A stretch of DNA of 64,000 bases from Yinghuangia soli (GCF_021502675.1 NZ_JAKFHA010000009.1:124001-188000), one strand, 5' to 3'; counted from the stretch's first letter, positions 1 through 12,605 are shown. Program-made: numbers and translations. The notes: a model not told the origin generated them from the sequence alone.

Positions 1-1719
<1,719 letters not shown>

Positions 1720-1757
1720 ATGACTCCCCGAAGTCCCAGCTATGCAAGTGTGTTGGA

Positions 1758-1767
1758 TGACGCGTCA
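1758..1767. promoter_or_regulatory. Palindrome upstream of the kinase gene
   Basis: TGACGCGTCA is a perfect 10-bp palindrome about 40 bp upstream of the kinase start codon, within a slightly longer symmetric context (GATG on the left, CATC on the right). It may be an operator or only chance; the regulator is unknown. Confidence 0.25.
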
Positions 1768-1940
1768 CATCATCGCGGATCTTGCCGGCGCGACGCGCGG
1801 GGGAACTCCATTGCCCTGCAAGCGTGAACACCTGAACAACGGTCTGAACAAGCGGGGCCGCGAGCGGACGCCGGCACCGGAGGCGGCACGCGCACATGCG
1901 GATCCGCGGGCACGCCGATGCCTGGACACGCCGAGACGAG

Positions 1941-1982
1941 GACCCCTGAGCGCCGACCCCTGAGCGCCGACCCCTGAGCGCC
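1941..1982. repeat. 14-bp tandem repeat, three perfect copies
   Basis: GACCCCTGAGCGCC occurs three times without interruption, followed by decayed copies (GACGCTTGACGCC, GATCCTTGAGCGCC) to about 2010. It lies in the 440-bp non-coding stretch 1720-2159 between the kinase and DUF349 genes. Apart from the repeat, the palindrome near 1760 and the hairpin at 2049-2085, nothing else is recognisable in that stretch. Confidence 0.85.
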
Positions 1983-2048
1983 GACGCTTGACGCCGATCC
2001 TTGAGCGCCGATCCACGTGTGCGCCGACGCGCGGACACGCAGAGACGC

Positions 2049-2085
2049 GAACGGGCCCGGGGCGGTCTTCGCCCCGGGCCCGTTC
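2049..2085 (-). terminator. Hairpin terminator after the DUF349 gene
   Basis: A perfect 16-bp inverted repeat (arms 2049-2064 and 2070-2085, loop GTCTT) lies 75 bp past the stop of the minus-strand DUF349 gene. The stem is G/C-rich with no clear T-tail, as usual in actinomycetes. Confidence 0.8.
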
Positions 2086-2159
2086 AGGTCCGGCCGGCCG
2101 CTCGTTGCGGCCGTACTGCTTCTCGGTGCTGCCTCAGCGTCTGCTTCCGGCGCCGGGCG

Positions 2160-3389
2160 TCAGCCGCTGAACTCCTCCAGCGCCTTGCGCGCCTCGGCGA
2201 GCCACTCCTCGCGGGCCGCGACCGCCTCGTCGGCCTCGCGGGCCTTGCGGTCGTTGCCGGCCGCCCGCGCCTTGTCGCCCTGCGCCTTGAGCTTGTCGAT
2301 CGACGCCTGCAGCTGGTCCACGGTGGCCTGCGCCCGGGCCCGGGCCTCCGGGTTGGTGCGGCGCCACAGCTCTTCCTCGGCGTCCCGGATGGCCCGCTCG
2401 ACCGCGTGCAGCCGGGCCTCCATCTTCGGGCGCGCGTCGCGCGGGACGTGGCCGATCTCCTCCCAGCGCTCGTTGACCGAGCGCAGCCCCGCGCGGGCCG
2501 TCTTCACGTCCTCGACCGGCAGCAGCGCCTCCGCCTCGACGAGCAGCTGCTCCTTGAGGTTCTGGTTGTCGCGCTGCTCGGAGTCGCGCTCGGCGTAGAC
2601 CTCGCCGCGGGCCGCGAAGAACACGTCCTGGGCCGCCCGGAAGCGCTGCCACAGGCTCTCTTCGACGTCCCGCTGCGCGCGGCCGGCGGCCTTCCAGTCG
2701 CGCATCAGGTCGCGGTAGCGCGCCGAGGTGTCGTTCCAGTCGGTCGACGTCGACAGCGCCTCGGCCTCGGCGACCAGCCGCTCCTTGGTGCGGCGCACGC
2801 CCTCGCGCTGCTGGTCCAGCTCGGCGAAGTGGCTCTTGCGGCGCTTGGCGAAGACCGAGCGGGCCTGCGAGAAGCGGTGCCACAGCTCGTCGTCGGTCTT
2901 GCGGTCCAGCCGCGGCACGGCCTTCCAGGAGTCCACCAGGGCCCGGAGCCGCTCGCCGGCCTGCCGCCAGTCGGTGCTCTGCGCCAGCTGCTCGGCCTCG
3001 GTGACGATGCGCTCCTTGGCGCCGTGCGCCTCCTCCTGCGCCTTGGCGCGGGCCACCTTGCGCTCTTCGCGGCGGCTCTCGACCACGCCGCCGAGCGCGT
3101 CGAGGCGCTTCACCAGGGCGTCGAGGTCGCCGACCGCGTGCGCGTCGACGATGTTCGCGCGCAGGTGCTCGATCGCGGTGGCCGCGTCCTTCGGCGCCAG
3201 GTCGGTGGTCCGTACACGCCGTTCCAGGAGCTCGACCTCGACGACGAGCCCCTCGTACTTGCGCCGGAAGTAGGCAAGGGCCTCGTCCGGGGAACCCGCC
3301 TGCCACGACCCGACGGAACGCTCACCGTCCGCGGTCTTGACAAAGACGTTTCCCTGCTCGTCGACGCGGCCCCACGGGTCGCTGCTCAC
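2160..3389 (-). CDS. DUF349 domain protein
   Basis: Cytoplasmic protein of 409 residues, starting with GTG at 3389 behind AAGGAGG. It consists of several similar helical units of about 70 residues, each with a pattern such as 'DWKAxxRxxRxxEexLWxRFrxArDxfF', which is the DUF349 repeat. The C-terminal third is coiled-coil-like and rich in Lys, Arg, Glu and Ala. DUF349 proteins are conserved in Streptomyces near relA/hisS, but no biochemical role is established that could be transferred here. There are no membrane segments and no catalytic motif. It stands alone, with its own terminator. Confidence 0.9.
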   Translation of the reverse strand: MSSDPWGRVDEQGNVFVKTADGERSVGSWQAGSPDEALAYFRRKYEGLVVEVELLERRVRTTDLAPKDAATAIEHLRANIVDAHAVGDLDALVKRLDALGGVVESRREERKVARAKAQEEAHGAKERIVTEAEQLAQSTDWRQAGERLRALVDSWKAVPRLDRKTDDELWHRFSQARSVFAKRRKSHFAELDQQREGVRRTKERLVAEAEALSTSTDWNDTSARYRDLMRDWKAAGRAQRDVEESLWQRFRAAQDVFFAARGEVYAERDSEQRDNQNLKEQLLVEAEALLPVEDVKTARAGLRSVNERWEEIGHVPRDARPKMEARLHAVERAIRDAEEELWRRTNPEARARAQATVDQLQASIDKLKAQGDKARAAGNDRKAREADEAVAAREEWLAEARKALEEFSG

Positions 3390-3536
3390 AGCGGCCTCCT
3401 TCGATGCTGAATGCGGCGCACTTTACACAGGAGTCGGGGGCGGCGGGCGTGCCGCCGCCCCGTAACGGCGGCGATTCGGCCGGATGACGCCTGACGGCTG
3501 GTCAGGACTCCATCATGCCGAGGTCGGAGCCGGTAC

Positions 3537-3561
3537 GGGGCCCGCTGCGCGGGCGGGCCCC
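3537..3561 (-). terminator. Hairpin after the PPIase gene
   Basis: The 9-bp arms 3537-3545 and 3553-3561 (GGGGCCCGC / GCGGGCCCC) with a 7-nt loop lie 50 bp past the stop of the minus-strand PPIase gene. The 40 bp between hold three loose GTCCCTG-type direct repeats. Confidence 0.65.
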
Positions 3562-3610
3562 TGGGCGTCCCTCTTACGGTCCCTGTGGGTGTCCCTGCGG
3601 GCGTCCCGGG

Positions 3611-4411
<801 letters not shown>

Positions 4412-4724
4412 CGCGTGTTCTCCTGATTCGACTTCGACGCTCGACGCTTCGACTGCTTGTTCGGCCGGAACGGCTGGCACGGCACCCTGGTCGGCCCGCC
4501 ATCCGGGTCGCGACCTGCGGTGATGCACCGGGACGCCGAAAGCGGGCGACTGGCGGACAGTGTAGGCGCGCACGGGGAACCGGTTCGCTAACCGCCCCCG
4601 CGCGCCGGTACCCTCGGACGAGGATTCCCACGTCCGCCGCATACTGCCGTCTGATCGTCCGCCCCGGAAGACCCTCCGGTTGCAATCGGGGCGCGATCCA
4701 CCTTCGAGACAGCCGAGGACCAAC

Positions 4725-5420
4725 GTGATCATCGCCGGGTTCCCCGCCGGGGCATGGGGCACCAATTGCTACGTGGTGGCCCCCGCCGCGGGCGAAGAGT
4801 GCGTGATCGTCGATCCCGGCCAGGATGCGTTCGACGGCGTCCAGGACATCATCCGCGAGAACCGCCTGCGCCCGGTCGCCGTGCTCCTCACGCACGGCCA
4901 CCTCGACCACATGTGGTCGGTCATGCCGGTGTGCGCCGAGCACAAGGTCCCCGCGTGGATCCACCCCGACGACCGCGAGCTGCTGTCCGACCCGGGCAAG
5001 GGCATCTCGCGCGCGCTCGGGCAGCAGATCTTCGGCGGCATGACGTTCACCGAGCCGGACGAGGTCCGCGAGCTGACCGACGGCGCCACCCTGGACCTCG
5101 CCGGCCTGGAGTTCCGGGTCAGCCATGCGCCCGGCCATACCAAGGGGTCGGTGACCTTCGGCACCGGGGCAGAGGCGGACATCCCGCCCGTCCTCTACTC
5201 GGGTGACCTGCTCTTCGCCGGCTCCATCGGACGCACCGACCTGCCCGGCGGCGACCACGCGCAGATGCTGCAGTCGCTGTCCCGGGTGGTCCTGCCGCTG
5301 CCGGACGAGACCGTCGTCCTGTCCGGGCACGGCCCCCAGACCACGATCGGCCGCGAGCGCGCCACGAATCCGTACCTGCAGGAGCTGGCGCCCGGGTCGG
5401 GACCTCGCCGAGGAATGTGA
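4725..5420 (+). CDS. MBL-fold hydrolase, glyoxalase II-like
   Basis: Metallo-beta-lactamase-fold hydrolase of 231 residues. I chose the GTG at 4725 ([18 protein letters not shown]) because family members begin there; an in-frame ATG 45 bp upstream has no ribosome binding site. Metal-binding motifs are intact: THGHLDH, GHTKGS and [17 protein letters not shown], with a final GHG. The last two motifs are those of the glyoxalase II / YcbL group, which cleave thioesters such as S-lactoylglutathione or its mycothiol equivalents. It ends 13 bp before hisS, so the three genes MBL-hisS-aspS are probably one operon. The substrate is unproven. Confidence 0.9.
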   Translation: MIIAGFPAGAWGTNCYVVAPAAGEECVIVDPGQDAFDGVQDIIRENRLRPVAVLLTHGHLDHMWSVMPVCAEHKVPAWIHPDDRELLSDPGKGISRALGQQIFGGMTFTEPDEVRELTDGATLDLAGLEFRVSHAPGHTKGSVTFGTGAEADIPPVLYSGDLLFAGSIGRTDLPGGDHAQMLQSLSRVVLPLPDETVVLSGHGPQTTIGRERATNPYLQELAPGSGPRRGM

Positions 5421-5433
5421 CGGAACGCAAGAC

Positions 5434-6693
5434 GTGAGTACTTTTTCCGCCCCCAAGGGCACCTTCGACATGCTCCCGCCGTATTCGGAGACGTTCAACC
5501 GGATCCGGATCCAGTTCGGCCTCGAACTGCGCGACGCGGGCTTCCAGTACATCGAGACGCCGGTGTTCGAGGACACCGGCCTCTTCGTGCGGGGCGTCGG
5601 CGAGTCGACGGACGTGGTCTCCAAGGAGATGTACACGTTCCCCGACCGCGCCGGCCGCTCGCTGACGCTGCGCCCCGAGGGCACCGCGGCCGTCGTACGG
5701 TCCGTGCTGCAGCACAACCTGCAGGCCCAGCGCCTGCCGGTGAAGCTGTGGTACTTCGGCCCGTACTTCCGCTACGAGACGCCGCAGGCCGGCCGCACCC
5801 GGCAGTTCCACCAGGTCGGCGCCGAGGCCATCGGCAGCCAGGACCCGCTGGTCGACGTCGAGATGATCGCGCTGGCCGTGGAGGGCTTCCAGAAGCTCGG
5901 CCTGCGCAACTTCCGGCTCCAGCTCAACTCGCTGGGCTGCAAGGAGTGCCGGCCGGCGTACCGGGCCAAGCTGCAGGACTTCCTGCGCGCCCTGGACTTG
6001 GACGAGGACACCCGCCGCCGCATCGAGATCAACCCGCTGCGCGTCCTCGACGACAAGCGTCCCGAGGTGCAGGCGCAGCTCACCGACGCACCGCTGATCA
6101 CGGACAACCTGTGCGAGGCATGCGCCACGCACCACGAGTTCGTGCGCAGCATGCTCGACGACCTGAAGATCGCGTACGAGGACACCCCGAAGCTGGTCCG
6201 CGGCCTCGACTACTACGTGCGCACCATCTTCGAATTCGTGCACGACGGCCTCGGCGCGCAGTCCGCGATCGGCGGCGGCGGCCGCTACGACGGCCTCGCG
6301 CAGGAGCTCGGCGGCCCCGAGCTGCCGTCCGTCGGCTGGGCTCTGGGCATCGGCCGCACCATGATCGCCATGGAGGACGAAGGCCAGGAGATCGAGACCG
6401 GCGCCGACTGCGACGTCTACGGCGTGGCGCTCGGCGAGGCGGCCCGCCGCGAGGTGTTCAAGCTGATCACCGAGCTGCGGCTGGCCGACATCCCGGCCGA
6501 CATGGCGTTCGACGGCAAGAAGCTCAAGGGCGCCATGAAGGCCGCCGACCAGTCGGGCGCGCGCTACGCGCTCGTCGTCGGCGAACGCGATCTTGCCGAG
6601 GGCGTCGTCCAGTTGAAGGACCTCACCACCGGCGACCAGACGGCCGTCGCACTCGACGCCGTGGTCGACACTCTCAAGGAGAAGCTGCAGTGA
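5434..6693 (+). CDS. hisS: Histidyl-tRNA synthetase
   Basis: Charges tRNA-His with histidine; class II synthetase of 419 residues, the normal length. I chose the GTG at 5434 ([16 protein letters not shown]) because the conserved N-terminus 'GTfDmLP' lies right behind it. Motif 2 ([22 protein letters not shown] around residue 110), the histidine-specific '[15 protein letters not shown]' and 'GGGGRYDGL' loops and the C-terminal anticodon-binding domain (from about 325) are all present. Its stop codon overlaps the aspS start (GTGA). Confidence 0.98.
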   Translation: MSTFSAPKGTFDMLPPYSETFNRIRIQFGLELRDAGFQYIETPVFEDTGLFVRGVGESTDVVSKEMYTFPDRAGRSLTLRPEGTAAVVRSVLQHNLQAQRLPVKLWYFGPYFRYETPQAGRTRQFHQVGAEAIGSQDPLVDVEMIALAVEGFQKLGLRNFRLQLNSLGCKECRPAYRAKLQDFLRALDLDEDTRRRIEINPLRVLDDKRPEVQAQLTDAPLITDNLCEACATHHEFVRSMLDDLKIAYEDTPKLVRGLDYYVRTIFEFVHDGLGAQSAIGGGGRYDGLAQELGGPELPSVGWALGIGRTMIAMEDEGQEIETGADCDVYGVALGEAARREVFKLITELRLADIPADMAFDGKKLKGAMKAADQSGARYALVVGERDLAEGVVQLKDLTTGDQTAVALDAVVDTLKEKLQ

Positions 6694-8531
6694 TCCGCAC
6701 CCATGACGCCGGTACGCTCCGCGCGGAGCACGCCGGGACCACCGTGACGCTCGCCGGCTGGGTCGCCCGGCGGCGCGATCACGGCGGCGTGGCGTTCGTG
6801 GACATCCGGGACGCGTCCGGGACCGTCCAGGTCGTCTTCCGCGACCTGGACGCGGTCCACGGGCTGCGCGGCGAGTACTGCGTCAAGGTCACCGGCGACG
6901 TGCGGATCCGCCCCGAGGGCAACGAGAACACCGAGATCCCGACCGGTGCGGTCGAGGTCCTGGTGACCGACTTCGAGGTGCTCTCCGAGGCGGCCCCGCT
7001 GCCGTTCCCGATCGAGGAGTACACCCCCGGCACGGTGAACGAGGAAGTGCGGCTGCGCTACCGCTACCTCGACCTGCGCCGCCAGCAGATGGCCCGCAAC
7101 CTGCGGCTCCGCTCGCAGGTCACGCAGATCATCCGCGACGTGCTGGCGGACAACCGCTTCCTGGACATCGAGACGCCCTACCTGACGCGCTCGACGCCGG
7201 AAGGCGCCCGCGACTTCGTGGTGCCGGTCCGCCTGCAGCCGGGCACCTGGTACGCCCTGCCGCAGTCGCCGCAGCTGTTCAAGCAGCTGCTGATGGTGGC
7301 CGGCATGGAGCGCTACTACCAGATCGCGCGCTGCTTCCGGGACGAGGACTTCCGCGCCGACCGGCAGCCCGAGTTCACCCAGCTCGACGTCGAGATGTCG
7401 TTCTGCGACCAGGAGGACATCCTCGCCCTCACCGAGCAGGTCCTCGCCCGCATCTGGCGCGAGGTCAAGGGCGTCGAGCTCGAACTGCCGCTGCCGCGCA
7501 TGGCGTACGCCGAGGCGATGGGCAAGTACGGCTCGGACAAGCCCGACCTGCGCTTCGGCGTGGAGATCGCGGACCTGACCGGGTACTTCGAGGGCACCGA
7601 CTTCCGGGTCTTCCAGTCGGAGTTCGTCGGCGCGATCGTGATGCCGGGCGGCGCCGGGCAGACCCGCAAGGAGCTCGACGGCTGGCAGGACTGGGCGAAG
7701 GCGCGCGGCGCGCGCGGCCTCGCGTACGTCCTGGTCGACGCCGAGACCGGCGAACTGCGCGGCCCGGTGGCCAAGAACCTCTCCGAGGCGCATCTCGGCG
7801 GGCTGGTCGAGGCCGCGGGTGCGAAGCCGGGCGACGCCATCTTCTTCGCCGCGGGCCGGCGTACCGCCTCGCTCGAACTCCTCGGCGCGGCGCGCCTGGA
7901 GATCGGCAAGCGCTGCGAGCTGATCGACGAGTCGGCGTGGAACCTGCTGTGGGTCGTGGACTTCCCGATGTTCGAGCCGATCGAGGACGACAAGGGAAAC
8001 TTCCAGGGCTGGCACGCCATCCACCACCCCTTCACGGCGCCGACCGCGGAGTACCTCGACACGTTCGACAAGGACCCGGGCGCGGCCCTGTCGAACGCGT
8101 ACGACATCGTGCTGAACGGCACCGAGATCGGCGGCGGTTCGATCCGTATCCACCGCGCGGACGTGCAGAAGCGCGCGTTCGAGGCGATCGGGCTCTCGGA
8201 CGAGGAAGCGCAGTCGCAGTTCGGGTTCCTGCTGGACGCGTTCCAGTACGGCCCGCCGCCGCACGGCGGGATCGCGCTCGGCCTGGACCGCCTGGTGGCG
8301 CTGCTGGCCGGGGCGGAGTCGATCCGCGACGTCATGGCCTTCCCGAAGACCGCCACCGGCGGCGACCCGCTGACCGGCGCGCCGACGGCGATCACCCCGG
8401 CGCAGCGCCGCGAGGCGGGCATCGACGCCAAGCCGAAGTCGGCGGAGGCGGACGCCAAGGGCGAGGGCAAGGCCGACGCCAAGGCGGAGGTTGCGGCGGA
8501 GGCTGTGGCCGAGGCCAAGGCAGCTCAGTAG
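6690..8531 (+). CDS. aspS: Aspartyl-tRNA synthetase
   Basis: Charges tRNA-Asp; bacterial type, 613 residues, starting at a GTG that overlaps the hisS stop, with AAGGAGA in front. An N-terminal OB anticodon-binding domain (residues 1-105, including [19 protein letters not shown]) is followed by the class II catalytic core with [16 protein letters not shown] (motif 2) and [11 protein letters not shown] (motif 3). The bacterial GAD insertion lies between them. The last 35 residues are an Ala/Lys/Glu tail with KADAKAE-type repeats that extends past the family's normal end. Whether the enzyme also mischarges tRNA-Asn cannot be told from sequence alone. Confidence 0.98.
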   Translation: MIRTHDAGTLRAEHAGTTVTLAGWVARRRDHGGVAFVDIRDASGTVQVVFRDLDAVHGLRGEYCVKVTGDVRIRPEGNENTEIPTGAVEVLVTDFEVLSEAAPLPFPIEEYTPGTVNEEVRLRYRYLDLRRQQMARNLRLRSQVTQIIRDVLADNRFLDIETPYLTRSTPEGARDFVVPVRLQPGTWYALPQSPQLFKQLLMVAGMERYYQIARCFRDEDFRADRQPEFTQLDVEMSFCDQEDILALTEQVLARIWREVKGVELELPLPRMAYAEAMGKYGSDKPDLRFGVEIADLTGYFEGTDFRVFQSEFVGAIVMPGGAGQTRKELDGWQDWAKARGARGLAYVLVDAETGELRGPVAKNLSEAHLGGLVEAAGAKPGDAIFFAAGRRTASLELLGAARLEIGKRCELIDESAWNLLWVVDFPMFEPIEDDKGNFQGWHAIHHPFTAPTAEYLDTFDKDPGAALSNAYDIVLNGTEIGGGSIRIHRADVQKRAFEAIGLSDEEAQSQFGFLLDAFQYGPPPHGGIALGLDRLVALLAGAESIRDVMAFPKTATGGDPLTGAPTAITPAQRREAGIDAKPKSAEADAKGEGKADAKAEVAAEAVAEAKAAQ

Positions 8532-8563
8532 GCATCGGCGGCCGCGTAGTCACCCGGCATTAG

Positions 8564-8603
8564 CAGATGGCCCGGTCCCCAGCAGCGGGGGCCGGGCCAT
8601 CTG
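8564..8603 (+). terminator. Hairpin terminator after aspS
   Basis: Arms of 17 bp (8564-8580 and 8587-8603, one G-T pair) with loop AGCAGC begin 32 bp after the aspS stop. It closes the hydrolase-hisS-aspS operon. Confidence 0.85.
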
Positions 8604-8745
8604 TGGATAAGCGGCGGCTTCGCCAGGCTTGCAGAAACGTCTCTGCACACCGCGCCGTCGAACGGCTTTCCGTGCTCCTCCGGTTGCGTAGCGTTTCTTC
8701 TGGATCCGGCGACATGCCGGACCGCCGACGCTCGGAGGGGAACCC

Positions 8746-9348
8746 ATGGCAGCCAAGACCGCGTCCAAGACCGGCGGGAAGAACAAGGCGACCGCCGCCG
8801 TCACCGGGGCCGACACCGAGCCCAAGGTGGCCGGGAAGTCCAAGCCCAAGTCCGCGACCAAGCCCGCCGCCAAGCCCGCCGCCAAAGCCAAGCCCGAGAA
8901 GTCCCGCGCACCGGGCAAGGCGAAGCAAGAGCCGCACGGTCAGCTCACCCCCGCAGTCACCCCCGCAGCCACCCCCGCACTCACCCCCGACCCCGGGCAC
9001 CGATCCGGCGCGCCGCCCGAGGTTCCGATTCCGCCGCCGGTGCTCCTTGCCCGCGGCCATCTCCGGCGGCGCGGTTGGACCGACAGCGGGATCCTCAAGT
9101 TCCTCGGCGAGCCGGATGCGCATGCCCCGAACCCCGTCGTGTGGTCGGCCGCGAACATGCGGCTGTACGACCAGGCACGGGTGGCCGGCATCGAGGCCAC
9201 CGAGGTGTGGCAGCGCTGGCGGGCCGAATCGGAGCAGCGCCGCGAGCTGAACCGCCGCCGGGCCGAGGAGCGCAGCCATGCCCGCGCCGAGCACCTGGCC
9301 AGGCTCGGGATGTACGCGGAGGTGGCGTCCCATGTCGCGAACCGCTGA
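8746..9348 (+). CDS. Lys/Ala-rich protein with C-terminal 'GWT..LGEPD' domain, function unknown
   Basis: 200 residues; ATG with GGAGGGGA upstream. The first 70 residues are a basic KPAAK/KPKS-type tail like those of histone H1-like or nucleoid proteins. Residues 70-95 are Thr/Pro-rich (TPAVTPAATPALTP). The C-terminal half contains 'RGWTDSGILKFLGEPD', 'NPVVWSAANMRLYD' and a long basic helix (RRELNRRRAEERSHARAEHL). A very similar 'WT...LLGEPD...N...MRLY..RV' unit is common in hypothetical actinobacterial proteins and resembles a small nucleic-acid-binding domain. Binding to DNA or RNA is my inference from composition; no function is established. It stands alone between a terminator and an unrelated pair of genes. 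Confidence 0.8.
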   Translation: MAAKTASKTGGKNKATAAVTGADTEPKVAGKSKPKSATKPAAKPAAKAKPEKSRAPGKAKQEPHGQLTPAVTPAATPALTPDPGHRSGAPPEVPIPPPVLLARGHLRRRGWTDSGILKFLGEPDAHAPNPVVWSAANMRLYDQARVAGIEATEVWQRWRAESEQRRELNRRRAEERSHARAEHLARLGMYAEVASHVANR

Positions 9349-9445
9349 CCCGGCACCGGGTCTTGCCCCGGCACGCCGCCTGATGCCGCATCAATGTCCG
9401 TCCCATGCACGATCATGGGCAGCGAGGACTCGGGACGGAGGACGC

Positions 9446-10036
9446 ATGGTCCAGACAGTGCACGTCAATTCGCTGCGCTGGTTCGTGGAGAAGGACGGCG
9501 GCACCGAATTCGTGTCCTCGCACGGCGACGCCGTCGACGACGAAGCGGTCGGCCGGGCACTCGCCACCGCCTACCCGGACGCCCTCCAGCTCGTGGGCGT
9601 ACTCCGCGAGGCCGGCGTGGGCGCGGACTGCTGGTTCACGCTCGCCGACGAATCCGAGTCCAAGAACGAACCCGCGAACGAACCCGGGAACGAATCCGGG
9701 AACGAACTCGAGAACGGATCGGAGGGCGCATCCGACACCAGTCGTCCCCCGACCTCGCCCGACGACCACCTCCGAGCGCTCCGCAGCGGAGCCGTCTCGC
9801 TCGGCGGCCTGTCGCTCGCGGTCGGCGGGGACCCCGCACGAATAGGCACCCGCGTGGCGGTGACCGGACTGACCTGTACCGACCCGGACGACGAGGCCCT
9901 GGCCCGGGCAGCCGTCGCGTTGGCCAGGGAGTTCGGCCCGCAGGTGGTCTGGGACGATGGTCTGGCCGACGTGATGCTCGTGCGTCCCGGCATGACCGTC
10001 CCCGCCGTCCTCACACGCTGGAGCCGCCGCCGATGA
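9446..10036 (+). CDS. Hypothetical protein with NE-rich repeat linker
   Basis: 196 residues; ATG at 9446 with GACGGAGGA in front. I do not recognise the family. Two folded parts are suggested: residues 1-75 (conserved-looking 'VNSLRWFVEKDGG...GDAVDDEAVGRALA') and about 110-196 (ending 'VRPGMTVPAVLTRW'). Between them lies an acidic, Asn/Glu-rich stretch (NEPANEPGNESGNELENG) encoded by decayed 12-bp DNA repeats at about 9665-9718. There is no signal peptide or membrane helix. Its stop overlaps the start of the phosphatase gene (ATGA), so the two are co-translated, but this does not reveal a role. Confidence 0.75.
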   Translation: MVQTVHVNSLRWFVEKDGGTEFVSSHGDAVDDEAVGRALATAYPDALQLVGVLREAGVGADCWFTLADESESKNEPANEPGNESGNELENGSEGASDTSRPPTSPDDHLRALRSGAVSLGGLSLAVGGDPARIGTRVAVTGLTCTDPDDEALARAAVALAREFGPQVVWDDGLADVMLVRPGMTVPAVLTRWSRRR

Positions 10037-10830
10037 GCAGCCCGAACCGTCCGAGCCTGCCGAACCGTTCGACCGTGCCGGATCCCGACACCCGGCGTAT
10101 CGCGTTCGACAACCTGCACAACTTCCGTGACCTGGGCGGCTACCGGACACGGGACGGCCGGACGGTCCGCCACGGGCGGCTTTACCGCTCCGACTCGCTC
10201 GGCAAGCTGCGCGGCGACGACTGGGAGCTCTACCTCCGGCTCGGCATACGCACCGTCATCGACCTGCGCTACGACTGGGAGGCCGACCGCAACGGCCGGG
10301 TGCCCGAACACCCGGGCCAGGTCTACCTCAACCTGAGCATCGAGCACCGCCCCTACGACCAGGCCGCGATCGACCCGGACGCGGACCCGTGGCGCTACCT
10401 CGCCGACCGCTACGCCGAAGTCGCCCTGGACGGCGCCCAGGAGCTCCGCGAAGCCCTTGAGGCCATCGCCGCCGAAGACGCCCCGCAGGTCTTCCACTGC
10501 ACCTCCGGCAAGGACCGCACCGGCCTCCTCGCCGCACTCGTCCTGATCCTGCTCGACGTCCCCGAAGAGACCGTCCTCGACGACTTCGCCCTGACCGAAC
10601 TCTCCACCGCCCGGCTGCGCGCGGACTGGGAAGCCGCCCACCCCGACCGCGTCCTGGGCTGGCCCGGCTACGGCCGCGCGCCCGCCGAGGTCATGCGCCT
10701 GGTCCTCGCCGACCTGGCCGCCGACTACGGCTCCGTGCACGACTACGTCGCCAAACACCTCAAGGTCGACGAAGCCACCGTCGCCCTCCTCCGCACCCGC
10801 CTCCTGACCCCGGAGGACTCGGCCGGCTGA
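10033..10830 (+). CDS. Tyrosine-protein phosphatase (DSP/PtpB-like)
   Basis: 265 residues; the ATG overlaps the stop of the previous gene. Residues about 25-60 hold 'NFRDLGGYRTRDGRTVRHGRLYRSDSL', typical of the actinobacterial PtpB-like tyrosine/lipid phosphatase family. The catalytic P-loop HCTSGKDRTG (C-x5-R) lies near residue 156. These enzymes remove phosphate from phosphotyrosine and sometimes from phosphoinositides or phosphoserine; the substrate here is unknown. The Asp general acid cannot be assigned with certainty. Confidence 0.92.
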   Translation: MSSPNRPSLPNRSTVPDPDTRRIAFDNLHNFRDLGGYRTRDGRTVRHGRLYRSDSLGKLRGDDWELYLRLGIRTVIDLRYDWEADRNGRVPEHPGQVYLNLSIEHRPYDQAAIDPDADPWRYLADRYAEVALDGAQELREALEAIAAEDAPQVFHCTSGKDRTGLLAALVLILLDVPEETVLDDFALTELSTARLRADWEAAHPDRVLGWPGYGRAPAEVMRLVLADLAADYGSVHDYVAKHLKVDEATVALLRTRLLTPEDSAG

Positions 10831-11088
10831 CCACGAGCCCCACGAATCCTGCCGCCCTTGTTGTCCGGGCGGGCCGACGACAGGCCCGCACCGGCAGCCT
10901 CCTCCGCGGCTGTCGTGGCACGACCCGCGTCCGCGAGGCCGCCACGTCGCCGCTCGCCACGAGAAAGCCGCCACTCTCCATCACCCGGGACGCGTCATCT
11001 CCGCTCTGCGCAGCCCGCCGCGCCATGATCCGCGCGGAGCGCCATAACCGCATGCCCGGTCCCGGGGGTTGCCACTAGCGTCCGCAGC

Positions 11089-12549
11089 GTGGACCTGCCG
11101 ACGCTGCCCCCGGAACTGCGCGAAGAAGTCCTCCACGGCGTGGCCCGCAACGCGGCCGCACCGGTGGCCGTCCTGCGCCGATTGATGCGGGCCCCCTGGG
11201 CAGTTCGGACCCTGGCGTGGGAGCACCCGTGCATGACTGAGGAACTCGCCGCCGAACTCCTCGCCCTCGACGACAACAGCATGACCGAAGCGCTGGCCTG
11301 CAATCAGAGCCTGCCGATCGCGTACCGGCGGCGGCTCACTGCACATCCCTCCGAGCAGGTGCGCCGTGCCGCCGTCCACGAGTCGCGGCACCATGACGCT
11401 GACGCACCCTGCGACCTGGCTGCCGAGTTGGCCGTGCTCGCCGACGACCCGTCCGCCTTCGTCCGCGCCGCGGTGGCGGAGCACTACGACGCCCCGGACA
11501 CGGTCCGCGCGAAACTGCTCGTCGATCCGGACCCCGGAGTACGCCGAGCCTTGGCCCTGGGCTGGTGGACGCCACCGGCGCACGTCCTGCGCACGTTGCT
11601 GACCGACCCCGACCCGGAGGTCCGGTCCGCCGCACTGGCGATGCACGGAACCCCTCCTGCGGACCTGCACGACGCTCTCCTGGCACATCCGCTTACTCGG
11701 GCGGACACCGCACCGCACGTCGCGCTCACCCCGGCCCTCGCCGCGGAACTCGCCCGCGATCCGGACGAACACGTGCGCGCGGCCGTGGTGCGCAATCCCG
11801 GGCTCCCGCCCCGGCTCCGGGCGGAACTCGAGGCCGAGCGCAACTGCCCGGTTCGTTACGCGGTCCTCTGCTCGCCGTACACCGGACACGACGACCGGAT
11901 CCGCTTGTACGACGAGCTCTGTGCGGCCGTCGACGCCGACGACGAGATCTGGCGCTACACCGAGTCGTATCTGTCCAGCGCCTGGCTGAGCGGCAGCCTG
12001 GCCTGGCTGGCGCGGTCTCCCGTGGCGGACCGGGTGGCGGCCCTGGACTCTCCGTTGGATTTCCTGCGCTGCGGCGTCGCGATGAACACCGCCGACCTGC
12101 CGCCCGGCGCCTTCGCACGCGTCCTGCACGATCGGGCACCTGAGGTACAGCGCGTGGCGGCCCTGTACGCCGAGTCCATCCGGCCCGAGGAACTCGAGCG
12201 GATCGTCGCGGCACACGGCGACATGGACCTCGCCAAGTTCACCGAGGGCATCCAGACCCGGCCCGATTTCCCCGCGGATGCGTACCCGCGCCTCGCCGCC
12301 TCGGAGAACGAGATGGTCCGGGCCCGGGCCGCGGGACGAGACCTGCCGGCCGCCCTGCTCGAAAGCCTCATCGCGGATCCCGAACCGTTCGTCCGCGAGG
12401 CGGCCGCGGCGAACCCCGGCCTGCCCGCCCACCGGCTGCCCGGACTGCTCACCGGGGAACCGACCCCGTTCATTGCGGTGGCCGTCGGCATGTCTCCCAA
12501 TCTGCCGGTGGACTGGATGACGGCTCTCCTGGCCGCGGAAGGACTCTGA
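11089..12549 (+). CDS. LRV/HEAT-type helical repeat protein
   Basis: 486 residues, GTG start. Nearly the whole protein is repeats of about 24 residues with the pattern 'LAxDPdxxVRaAvArNPglPxxLxxxL' (for example 'ELARDPDEHVRAAVVRNPGLPPRLRAEL' and 'SLIADPEPFVREAAAANPGLPAHRLPGLL'), the leucine-rich-variant/HEAT style. It should fold as a solenoid for protein binding, in the cytoplasm since no signal or membrane segment is present. Such proteins are frequent in Streptomyces without a known function. The gene is isolated and its 3' side is bordered by a decayed insertion sequence 53 bp downstream. Confidence 0.85.
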   Translation: MDLPTLPPELREEVLHGVARNAAAPVAVLRRLMRAPWAVRTLAWEHPCMTEELAAELLALDDNSMTEALACNQSLPIAYRRRLTAHPSEQVRRAAVHESRHHDADAPCDLAAELAVLADDPSAFVRAAVAEHYDAPDTVRAKLLVDPDPGVRRALALGWWTPPAHVLRTLLTDPDPEVRSAALAMHGTPPADLHDALLAHPLTRADTAPHVALTPALAAELARDPDEHVRAAVVRNPGLPPRLRAELEAERNCPVRYAVLCSPYTGHDDRIRLYDELCAAVDADDEIWRYTESYLSSAWLSGSLAWLARSPVADRVAALDSPLDFLRCGVAMNTADLPPGAFARVLHDRAPEVQRVAALYAESIRPEELERIVAAHGDMDLAKFTEGIQTRPDFPADAYPRLAASENEMVRARAAGRDLPAALLESLIADPEPFVREAAAANPGLPAHRLPGLLTGEPTPFIAVAVGMSPNLPVDWMTALLAAEGL

Positions 12550-12605
12550 CCGCGGGCGGCGGTACCGCCCGCCGACGGTCGCAAGGCCCTTGGGGCGCCG
12601 ACTAG

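Noticed and set aside
11089-12549. LRV/HEAT protein as partner of the HEAT-protease system at 36-40 kb
   Set aside because: The two loci are 23 kb apart with unrelated repeat types and no shared regulatory site.
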